DNA from: Euleptes europaea
Lineage: Eukaryota; Chordata; Lepidosauria; Squamata; Sphaerodactylidae
Reading direction: 5' to 3'
Length of the DNA: 64,000 nt
Assembly (NCBI RefSeq): GCF_029931775.1
Contig: NC_079331.1
Coordinates: forward strand, 23,933,720-23,997,719
Below, one piece after another: positions 11,792 to 21,600 of this stretch. The translations under genes were made by a program, and so were the position numbers. The notes under the pieces are model-generated. The model was not told the origin of the DNA and ran no database searches. It saw only the letters and a program-made list of their open reading frames with translations. Position 1 is the first letter of the stretch. Every line of letters starts with the position of its first letter.

Positions 11792-11829
11792 TGTACCCCC
11801 ACCCCCGGAGGACATTACATTCTGCTAAT

Positions 11830-12650
11830 AACAACTCTTTGGTGTTCCCCGGCCCCAGGAGTGTGGGGCTGTGCTCGACGAGAGCCAGGGCTTTCTCGGC
11901 CCTGGCCCCGGCCTGGCGGGATGCTCTGCCTGGTGACATCAGGGCCCCACGGGACCTTAAAGAGTTCCGGCAGGGCCTGCAAGACAGAGCTTTTCCGCCA
12001 GACCCACAGTTGAGGGCAGCCAAGGGTAGGGTTGCCAGGTCCCTCTTTTCCTCCGGCGGGAGGCTTTGGCGTTTAAGCATGTGCACATGCCGACGCACGC
12101 GCGGCACTTTCGGTTTAGAAGCGGAAGTTCCACCTTGCAAAGGGCCTTTACCTCTTAGTTTGAGTGGTAAAGCGGCCCTTTACCACTCAAACTAAAAGGT
12201 AAAGGCCCCTCGCAAGGAGGAACTTCCGGTTCTAAACCGAAAGTGCCGTGCGCGGTATGCATGCGGGCACGTTTGCCCACCAACCCTCAGGTGGTCGGCG
12301 GGGGCAATTGCCAGGGGTTTGCCCACCACCAGCGGGTACCTGGCAACCTTAGCCACGAGTGTGATCAGTGCTGGCTCCCTACTCCTCCCCCTCCCCAATT
12401 TCTACAACCGATGCCGCAGGGGGTGGGCTGCCAACTTGGTTCGATCTGGTTTCAGCACCTATTGTGTCACAGCGGGCTTGGTGTTCATTGGTGTTCATCG
12501 GTTTTAATAATCTAAGATTGTATTTATGGTTTGAGATGTTTTATTATATGGTTGTTTGTGGTTTTAATGTTGTTACCTGCCCTGAGTCTGGCCTCAGCCG
12601 GGGAGGGTGGGTTAGCAATTTAAGAAAATAAATACATAAATAAATAAGAG
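11830..12650 (+). mobile_element. L2/CR1-group LINE, ORF2 end and 3' tail
   Basis: The translated segment near 11880-12000 contains WRDALPGD..APRDLKEFRQGL, the usual end of LINE ORF2. After a nested MITE (12027-12351) the 3' UTR resumes and ends in CTGCCCTGAGTCTGGCCTC and GGGTGGGTTAGCAATTTAAG with (AAATA)n. It is 5' truncated, as most LINE copies are. Confidence 0.7.
12027..12351. mobile_element. Palindromic long variant of the TAGGGTTGCCA MITE
   Basis: The ends are TAGGGTTGCCAGGTCCC and GGGTACCTGGCAACCTTA. The middle is a large inverted repeat, about 12098-12170 against 12179-12252, with paired CACTTTCGGTTTAGAA / TTCTAAACCGAAAGTG and a loop of about 8 nt. Flanks GCCAAGGG and GCCACGAG match in 6 of 8 bases. 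It interrupts the LINE around it. Confidence 0.75.
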
Positions 12651-12651
12651 G

Positions 12652-13411
12652 AAGGGGGTTCAACCTGCAGCTGGTGCTCAACCTACTTGTCGTTGTCTTC
12701 TGGCAATGCACAGCACTAGCAGCTTTGCAACAATCAGAAATTCAACAGGTCAGGTTTCTGTTCACCACTGCCTGTTGGTGCAGGGAAAAGCTACACTGCC
12801 TGGGTTTCTGCCGCTCTGGAAATGTGCAGTTAAATGCACGGCATCCCTGCCAGAAAGGGCCAGGGCTGCGCTGACTTGTTCGAGTAAGCCCCACACAGGA
12901 CTAAAGCCGCTCCCCACCCCAAGCTTCCTCTGCAAGGGAAGGCGTGATCCTGTTCCTTCCAACCTAAAAGTGTGGGAGGGCACATTTTACTGCGGGGCTC
13001 AAAGAAAACATTTCTGCAGGGTGCGGCCAAGTGCGGCCTCTCGGCCGTTGTTGACCTTGTGGAGCGACGGTTATGTAAGCCCTGCTGCTTAGTTGGGCAG
13101 AAGCCCTTCGAGTCCCTCTAGCCAAGGACGGTGAGCGTCCTGCTGTCCCGTTGCTGTGGACGGGGCCGCCGGCTGTGCCGCGGTTCTGCTTCTTGGGTTC
13201 CACTTTGCTTGGTTAGCAGGGGAGTAGCAAGCAAAGCGGTGCCTTTTCCTGGCTCCTTTGGCTATCTGGCAATAACCCCCAAGGAGGGAGATGGCTAAAC
13301 ATCCGGAGTTATGAAAAGAGTGGTTGGTTTCATTGTGTAATTTTGGCCAAAGGGTTTCCGCAATGCAAGCTGTGTAGAAACTTACGGTAATCCTTACAAG
13401 ACAGAGAGAGG
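12652..13411. other. Intergenic, nothing classified
   Basis: No recognisable repeat core, exon or RNA gene was seen in this stretch. Confidence 0.4.
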
Positions 13412-13615
13412 CAGGGTTGCCAGGTCCCTCTTTGCAACCGGCGGGAGATTTTTGGGGTGGAGCCTGAGGAGAGCGGGGTTTGGGGAGGGACTTCAATGCC
13501 ATAGAGTCCAATTGCCAAAGCGGCCATTTTCTCAAGGGGAACCGATCTCTATCAGCTGGAGATCAATTGTAATAGCAGGAGATCTCCAGCTAGTACCTGG
13601 GGGTTGGCAACCGTA
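13412..13615. mobile_element. TAGGGTTGCCA MITE with perfect target duplication
   Basis: CAGGGTTGCCAGGTCCC to GGTTGGCAACCGTA, flanked by GAGAGAGG at 13404-13411 and again at 13616-13623. The 8-bp duplication supports a hAT-type transposase as the mover. Confidence 0.9.
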
Positions 13616-16600
13616 GAGAGAGGGCCTCTGGGTTAATAGAAAGGCAGGACGGGGATTTCAGACCTCTTCTGATTTTCCTGAGCAGCCTGCAACGGGCTGA
13701 TGGCGGGAGTGCAAGTCGAGGGAAAACTCAAAGAAAATGCGGCGAAATGTGGACGAGAGCGCGTTATCATGCCTGCACGTGCTCAGGAGCATTTCGATCT
13801 TTTTTGCTCCTGGGGCAGAGTCATAGTACTCAAAACAGCTTCTTTGGGTTCTGGCCAAGGGGGGAGGGGAGGGGTTCTGTGCATGCAGCATTTTGTGGGG
13901 AAGGAAACCAGGAGTTATAAGTTTCAGGAGGGAAGTACAGGGAACTGCTGAATGTGGGCCTGAGGAACAGCCCCGGCCCCCTGCTGCCAATAGGTCACCA
14001 AAGGACAGGGACCAGATTCTTTGACCCCTGGCACTTCAACAAACGCAGTGTAGGTAGATGTCCGCAGGGGACAGTTCTACTGCGCTCAGTTGCCAGCTGG
14101 CCCGAGTATCTGCAGTCCAGCCAGAGCTTCACCCGGGTGTCTCCGTGCCAAAACAGAAGAATGAAAAGACAGCAAAAAGGTGACCGTCCAACTTCCCTTG
14201 AAGCAGCAAAAATTAGCCTCCTTCAGAGGGTCCACCTGCCCTCCATGGCAACATACGGCACGTGTTCAAAATGCTGCTTTTGTTATGTTCCCTACTGACC
14301 TACCTCAAAGGGTGGTTGTACCATTATTGTCCCCATATTGCAGAAGGGAAGCTAAGAGCGGGTGCTTGCCTGTGGCACTCCATCTGCAAGAAGGGGGCCG
14401 TCGCGGCGGATCTTCAGAAGTGCCCATCCTGACCTGCTGCTATTTTTGAAAGCCGGCAACTCAGTTCTCGGCCGAGCCCCGCAGAGAGAATAATGTGCAC
14501 GCAGGATTGTTGGAACTCGGCAGCCTTTCCTCCATAGACGAGGTCGGTGAAATGAGTACCCAGCTTGCTGGGGGTAAAGGGAAGATGACTGGGGAAGGCA
14601 CTGGCAAACCACCCCGCAAACAAAGTCTGCTTTGGAAACGTCAGGATGTGACGTCACCCCATGGGTCAGGAGTGACCCAGTGCTTGCACAGGGGACCTTT
14701 ACCTTTATAAACTGCTCCTAGGTTTAAACATTAAAAGCCCTCTCGCTCACGGGGAGCCGTTGTCAACTCCTGGATGACTCTGCCACTGTTTGTCAAGTGC
14801 CGCCTGGCCCCTTGGATGCCTGCCATGGAAATTCTGACCTTGCTTCGTTCCCCGGGGCAACCTCTTGTTGTGTGCCTGCAAACCTCAGCCCTGGTTACTC
14901 ACAGCCCAACTACCTTGGCTGGGCTTGTTTGTGCAATACCTCCTCCCCATCCCAAGGTGTATTCTGCAGCACCTTCAAGGCTTGGGGGGAGCCAGGGCTT
15001 GACATAACCATGAGTAGCCAGAGGTTGCCCCCATGTTCAGAGGCAGTCTACCTCTGGACACCGGATGCTGACAGATGAATGCCGGGGAAAGGCTTTCTGG
15101 TCTTCCTGGAAGCATCTGGCTGGCTACAGGTAGACGCAGGCTCTGCTCGACTCGATGGGCCCACCTTGGTCTGCCCCTGAGAAGTTCTCAAGGTGTTTTG
15201 CAGCGGTAACCACATCCCACAGCCAGCGAAGATGACCCTCCTCCCCTCTCTGCTGTCCGGCTTGCTTTAAAACCAGGGCCACAAGAGGCACAAAGCCCTA
15301 CGGGGCTTCCTACATTCGTGATATGACTCCTCTTTCAAGAGTTCAGCCACTATAGGGCTGGCAACGGAAAACCAAAAACGGTGGCCAAACCTTTGTGAGA
15401 GGGAATCTCGCAAGAGTTCAGGAAGCCCCATCGGGCGTGTGCAGGATGAAGAGGCCTGGGGGAGTGAGTCTGTAGGCCCGAGGGGAGGTTGCGCCCCTCT
15501 CCGTCATCCCAGAGCCAGCCCCGGTTCTCCTGTGCAAGAGCCCCGCGTATTTTGTCCCCGTCACCTCTCATGCCCTGCAGGGCTCATTGCACACTGTGGC
15601 ATGGCTCGGGCCCAGCCTTCCGTGCCGCCCAGCCTTCCGTGCCGTACGGGCAAATAGTAAAAAGTTATTCATTAAACAGCGGCAATATCTGCCCAGAGTT
15701 TGGAGTCTTTCTGCAGGTGCTGTATGTGAATTGCTCTGCCAGGGATGCCCGAGTGCCCACTTCCCCTCTGGAGGACAGGCGGGGCTCTCCTGCCTGGTGT
15801 CCTCAGCAGAAAGGTTCTCTTTAGAAAATAAGAACTTGTTGCTGCAGAGGCGGGTGTGGTCCCGGCGTGCTGTGGCTCCAGTACATTCCCACCCCTCTCG
15901 GCAAGGGCTCGCATGCACACTGGTGTCTGGAGATAAGCACCTGAGAAGCCAGCGCGAGGAGATTTGCAGAAGCAGGTCTGCCACGAAAGCCCAGAGAGAG
16001 AGAGAGATGCCCCACTGGGGGTCCTCTTGCTGACCGGGACGGGGCAGGTATGTGGCAACCCTGCCTGCATTCAGGGGACGAGGGGAGGGAGGCCAGAGAG
16101 GGGCTGATGCCAGGGACCACGGAGCATGATGCGGAAGGACGAGCAGCTGAGCATCTGGGCTGGGAGTTGGGAAAGTTCCAGCTTCAGCCTGGAAAGTGAG
16201 GCCGGCCACACTTCTCTCAGCTGCAGGCTGATGGGGGGAGATTAATTATGCCTGCCTTCTATGCGCTGCTGATGTGCCTTGACGGGAGCTACCTCAATGT
16301 TGAGTTTCAGCACGGCTGGCAGCCCTGGGAGCCAACCTCCCCGTCCCCCGGGGAAATAAGCCTTTGTTGCAAGGAGTGGTGGTGCAGGCCAGGATGACAG
16401 GCGAGAAGGGGGCTGTTTTGAAGAAGCGGGTGGAGGATAGTTGTGGGGTGAGGGAAGGTGGGGTGGTGCAGGTTCTCCCGTGGCGTAGGGATTCTTTCTG
16501 GGGTGAACTGATGCCTCCCTTCAAAGTCCGGGTTCTGCCAGATGCTTGGGGACTGCACGTGCCCAGCAGAATCCTGCTGAAGCTCGGGTGATCCACAGGG

Positions 16601-16739
16601 AAGAACCACCCAAAAAGGCATGAGAGTAGGTGGCCTGGGGAACAAAGGCGGCAGGGCTGGTTGACGGGACTCCGCAGTTCACTCAGTCCCAAGGAGCTGG
16701 AGTCGGTCAGAGGGCTGTGCAGGATTTTCAGCAATTTAT

Positions 16740-16842
16740 TTTGGTTCTTGTAGGTTATCCGGGCTGTGTGACCGTGGTCTTGGTATTTTCTTTCCTGACG
16801 TTTCGCCAGCAGCTCTGGCTGGCATCTTCAGAGGAGTAAAAA
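16740..16842 (+). mobile_element. Penelope-like element terminal fragment
   Basis: GGTTATCCGGGCTGTGTGAC, TTTCCTGACGTTTCGCCAGC and GGCTGGCATCTTCAGAGG is the terminal module I associate with Penelope-like retroelements in reptiles. The same module forms the palindrome at 24537. Confidence 0.55.
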
Positions 16843-16845
16843 TCT

Positions 16846-16995
16846 TCAGAATTTATTTATTTATTTGTGGCATTTCTATCCCACCCTTCTTCCCGGCAAG
16901 CCGGGCTCAGAGCGGGTCACAACAAGACAAAACATAGGTTAAAACATACCGTATATTAAAACATACTGTAAAATCATTCTTCATTATACGCTAAA
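16846..16995 (-). repeat. LINE 3' tail
   Basis: (TTTA)n followed by GGCATTTCTATCCCACCC and GGGCTCAGAGCGGGTCACAA is the reverse complement of an L2-group LINE tail, as at 27205. Confidence 0.6.
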
Positions 16996-17682
16996 ATAGA
17001 AGAAGATGGCATTCTCTTTCGTTTTCAGCCACTAGACACTAAAGAGGCCTGGAGAACAGTGGACCCCCAAATCTGGTTGGGGGAGGATGGGGAGGCCAGC
17101 AAATGATGAAAATGGAGAATATGGTGAATATGGATGAATAGGGTGCCCATGGGTGCCCTGACGTCTGCTGACACCTTTCCTGGTGCCCAGCAGGTGTGTT
17201 TAGAAAGAGGGTGGGGGAAGAAAGGAGGGGAGTTGGGGGACGGCATGCCAGGAGCCCCTCCTTGCTGAACCTGTCATCTATGTATTGCTGCTTTCCTGAT
17301 GTGGACGTTTGGTGTCATGGACCCTCCCTGGCAGAAAGAAAAAGGATTCTTCCCAAAGGGATCCTGACCCTCGGGGACCTCAGAGTCCCTACAAGGCTGC
17401 TGTGTTTTTGCCAATGAAGCTGAGACGTTGCCTCGGTCCTAGGAAGCAGCAGCCAAGTAAACTCTCTCATTAACATTCAACAACTGCTTCATTCTCCAAC
17501 TCCAGGCCAAACCAGTTCTTGTCAGTCCTGCCTGGGCTTCGCTGGGTCCGGGGCCCGGCTGTGGTGGCCGCCAATGCGCTTGTGCCGTGCAACTTGCCAC
17601 ACGGGAGGTTCACGGAGACAGGGCACGGGGGGCGCTTGGGGGGAGATGCAAAGGAGGAGGTGGTCCAATGGGAGAAATGCTT

Positions 17683-17790
17683 TCTCAAAATATTGTATTT
17701 ATTCATGACGTTTTAAAATGCTCTCTAACAGAAGACTCAAGGTGGGTTACAGTGGGTTATAACAATACAATAAGAACACCAGCGGCAAAC
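17683..17790 (-). repeat. LINE 3' tail, decayed
   Basis: TATTGTATTTATTCATGACG and CAAGGTGGGTTACAGTGGG resemble the reverse complement of a LINE tail. Short and diverged. Confidence 0.4.
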
Positions 17791-18405
17791 AGCGTAACTC
17801 AGATACCAACATCAGACCAGGCCGAGAATTCATGCGTGCCCTCTGGATCAAACCTTCTATGGCAGCCATCAGTAAAATGCACAGTGAAATAAATCAGCCT
17901 AAGTTGTTGACTAAAACTTGGAAATACCGTTGGATTTCTCATTGGCAATCTAAAATGTTTTTCTGCACGGGCTTTTTAGCAAATGAGCTGGGCTGCGAAG
18001 GATTTGAATCCTTGGGGGGGGGGGAAACCTGTCCCTTTTCCAGCCATCTTTTGGTATGCATAAAACGACAGAATCAAGCGGCACAGACCTGGCCAACTGG
18101 ATTGCCCAGGTCCCCTCTCTACGCCACACGAGCCGTCACTTGTTTGCGTGTCCAGGAAAGTCTTAAAGCGCTCCCGTACGGGTTCAGTTCATTACAGGGA
18201 GGCTTTACACGAGAGAGCTTCCTGGTGGGTTGTGCTCCTTGCTGAGTGGTGTGTGGGTGAGGGAAGAGAGTTTCTGCCTCGAGCACCAAACCTTTGGCTA
18301 GACGTCTCCTGTGCCGAGCAGGAGTGAGCCTGTCTCTGGATGGTTTTCATTCCTGTCGCAACCTTGCTGACACGTGTTCCTTCATTGTCTTTCTCTCTCC
18401 CTCAG

Positions 18406-18549
18406 CAAACACCCTGGGGCCTCAGCAGTAAGAGATGAGGGAAGGCACCCCAAGGGGTACAGAAGGCCAAATCTAAGCTAAGGGACCGGGGGAGACTGAC
18501 CCCAAGCCTGTCACCGGCAGCCACGACGGGCCCTGCTGAATTCCTGACC
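18406..18549 (+). other. PAQR5: PAQR5 5' UTR portion of the first coding exon (probable)
   Basis: A pyrimidine-rich tract ending TTTCTCTCTCCCTCAG at 18405 looks like a 3' splice site, which would put the exon start at 18406. This is inference; transcription could also begin inside this stretch. Confidence 0.45.
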
Positions 18550-18600
18550 ATGCTAAGCCTGAAGCTTCCCCGACTCCTCAGCATTAATCAAGTTCCCAAA
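18550..18600 (+). CDS. PAQR5: PAQR5 coding exon 1
   Basis: Codes for residues 1-17, ending NQVPK, with donor GTAAGTAAGG at 18601. Ends in phase 0. Confidence 0.93.
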
Positions 18601-21600
18601 GTAAGTAAGGGTGGGGTCTCTTGAATATGTGGCTTCTGCACGTAAAATACCACCTGGGTGTTCATTTTTTTATTTCCATCTATGCCGCTCCGATGGCAAT
18701 TATTGCATCAGAGCCCCAAACGGAAGCTGGTTGCAATTGCGTTTTGCTGCCAGCTCTCAGGCAAGGAGGGACCTCTGCAAGAGATCCGCTCTGCAGCTGG
18801 GCCTCTAAGGAAGCAACTGGGTCACGCAGAGGAGAGTCTCCTCAGTCAAACACAAGCATTGCACATGGAAGTTGCAGCACAGAGGAAAAGAGTGGAGGAG
18901 CCTTCCAGTCTCCCATGACAATCTGGACCAAAGTCACCATGCTCCAAGAATAGGGTTGCCAACTGCCAGGTAGTAGCAGGAGATCTTCTGCTAATTCAAC
19001 TGATCTCCAGCCGAGAAAAATGGCCGCTTTGGCAATTGACCTCTATGGCATTGAAGTCCCTCCCCTCCCCAAACCTCACCCTCTTCAGGCTCCGCCCCCA
19101 AAATTTCCCACCGGTTGAGAAGAGGGACCTGGCAACCCTATCCAAGAACAGCTTCAAAGGCAGACTTCAGCATGAAGCTGCTGAATGGGAATTCATTAGC
19201 ACATCTGGAACTGGAGATTGGGCATGGCTGCTGGTTTTTCGGCGGACAGTAACAGTCTCTCCTCGGGTGTGAACAAGTGGAGCCCACCCAGGGCTGGCCC
19301 ACTGACCCATCCAGGGGCAGGACTAGTGAGGCCAAGGGGTGGAGCTCATGTGCCAAGGACAGAGCTAAGAAGTCAAGAGGTTGAGCCAACAGAAAATACA
19401 AATCTGTTTAAAGTGCACAGAGTGCATGTTTTTTTCTGTCTGTAGCTAAGGAAATAAGAGGAAGGAAAGGAACACAGAAAAGGCAGCAGGCAAGGACAGC
19501 TACGCTGTTTACAGAAGTTGCTTTTGAGACACAGAATAACCTGGGCTGAAAATGAAAGTTGAATTGGTTGCAAGCCTAATGCTGTAAAGGCCTTAGAGGT
19601 ACAGGTCAGCAAATTCCTTTGCCTTAAAAGGAACTAAATGGCTAAAAGCTTGTCCCACTTCTGGTCCCTCTATTATATTTTTAAAAAGTCACCTGGCAAC
19701 ATGCCAAACAGGGAGGAAAAGTCCTGCCACTGAGTGCATCTGGCAAAGTGAGTTCTGGGCCACAACAATGTCTTGTTACACTTTAAGATGCCAGAAAATT
19801 CTGTGTTGGATGTGCTGGACTGACCGAGTGGCGCTTGCGTAAGTGATCCACTTAGATTCACGGGGCCAAAGAGTAGCCTTAAGCGAGGGGGACTCCAGCC
19901 AAGAAAACAGAAAGGTTTTGTTACCTGCTTGCGTGACATTAAAGCCATCGTGTGCCATTGTCAGCTTGGTGTTTGAATTCAAAATGTGCCTTTCAGACGA
20001 GTGGGGATCTTCTCCATCCCAGGTGTCGTTTTGTTTTTGAATACTGAGCAGCACACCCAAGTGCCTTGTGATCACACTCTGCTGTTATCGGCTCTCTGGA
20101 TTGGTGGGGTGGTGGAGACATCTGGTGGGTGGATGCTCAGAAAGCAAGGGGGCTTAGAGTCTTGGCACATCTGGCTGGCCATTTTTTTCTTGAAAACCTT
20201 TAACCAGCTCTAGAGGTGGCCTCTCCGTGATGTTCTGTTCCTCACCTCCCCAATCCCTGTTCAGCTCTCCTATCACAGCATCGTGAGAGAGATTTGGGTC
20301 AGTCTAAACTCATCAGGAATTCTTGGTTCTTCTCTTGCAGGTTTTCCGCGAGCGGGACATCCTGTTTGGGTATCGTCACCCGTGGAGTTCTGCAAGGGAC
20401 TGCATCTTCAGTGTCTTCCAAATGACAAATGAAACTGTCAATATATGGACACACTTGCTCCCTTCTGGGTCTGTTTATAAGACATCTAACCCACCCCCAA
20501 TCTTTCTTGCTATTGGCCTTGAGGCCTCCCTGGGCTTTGGACATGGGGCTGTGCCATCATTACGCAGGGCCTCTGGGTTGTAGCTGTGTGCGTTGCAGGC
20601 CGCAGAACCTCCATTGGGGCTTTACAGGGCCCTGGTCCTCCCCCGCCAATTATACTGTTAGCGCCACCCCAATCTCAGTGTTTGAGTCTGTCATTATAAT
20701 GTGACGCCCAGAAGAGGTGCGAGTAACTTGGCTGCAGGAGAGAGAGAGAGGATAACTTTTCTGTTGCTTCCCCACTCCAAAAGTAAATCTTTGATGCCAC
20801 TGAAGGTAGGTGAAATGGTGAGGTGTTGTTGCGGACAGAGAGGGCAGGTTTGCTGGCTCTTGACAGGACAGTGGTTGTGCTTTTCAGTCACATGAATACT
20901 CCTGTTTGTGTGTACAGGAGTGAGTTGTATGAGATGGGGAATTATTCAAACTCTGAAGAAGTTAATACTTCTTCTGAGGGCAACGGTACACACACGTTGT
21001 AAAGATCACCAACTGGAATGGGCATGGAGTTCAAGATGTCCTTTGTCAGAGCTGCGACACGCACACAAATGCCATCCACTGGCGCTCACAAGTGGGCTAA
21101 GGAAGCTCACAGGTCCGGATCCTCCCCCCACCAACCTTGAAGATGTCACTGATCCAAAGTCCTCTGGTGTAGTTATTCCTTGTATCGGGGCCATGTCAGT
21201 ATAACTTCTCCAAATAGCCAGACTCACTGGGCACCCAGAGTGGCTTACATCAATCTTCACTCTTCCGTTTTACCCTCACAACAATCCTGTTAGGTAGGCT
21301 AGGCTGAGAGACTGGCCCAAGCTCACCCAGTGAGCTTCCATGGCAGAGCAGGAATTTGAACACAGGTCTCCCAGATCCTAGGCAGAGACTGTAGCCTCTA
21401 CATCCCGCTGGCTGGCTGTCCCCTAAGAAACGTGCCCCCGTTCATTGGGAGAGAAGTTGTCCATGAACAAGGCTGACTTGGGCTGTTCTGCATTTCAGGT
21501 ACTTCCTATGGAAGCTCTTCGTCTTGCTCTTTGCCTGGGATGTCTGGAACGACCCCTTCGCCTGGCCCTTTCTCACCTACATGCTCACGTGCTGCCTTTA

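Larger units (their letters stand above)
13616..18405. other. Upstream region of PAQR5; repeats only
   Basis: Contents I can name: a SINE tail at about 14572-14708 (GTGACGTCACCCCATGGGTC, CAGGGGACCTTTACC), an interspersed repeat ending near 15180 (GGCTCTGCTCGACTCGATGG), and the Penelope-like and LINE tails listed separately. About 17130-17240 is a hAT fragment (GTGCCCATGGGTGCCCTGAC). Non-coding first exons of PAQR5 may lie here but cannot be placed from sequence alone. Confidence 0.45.
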
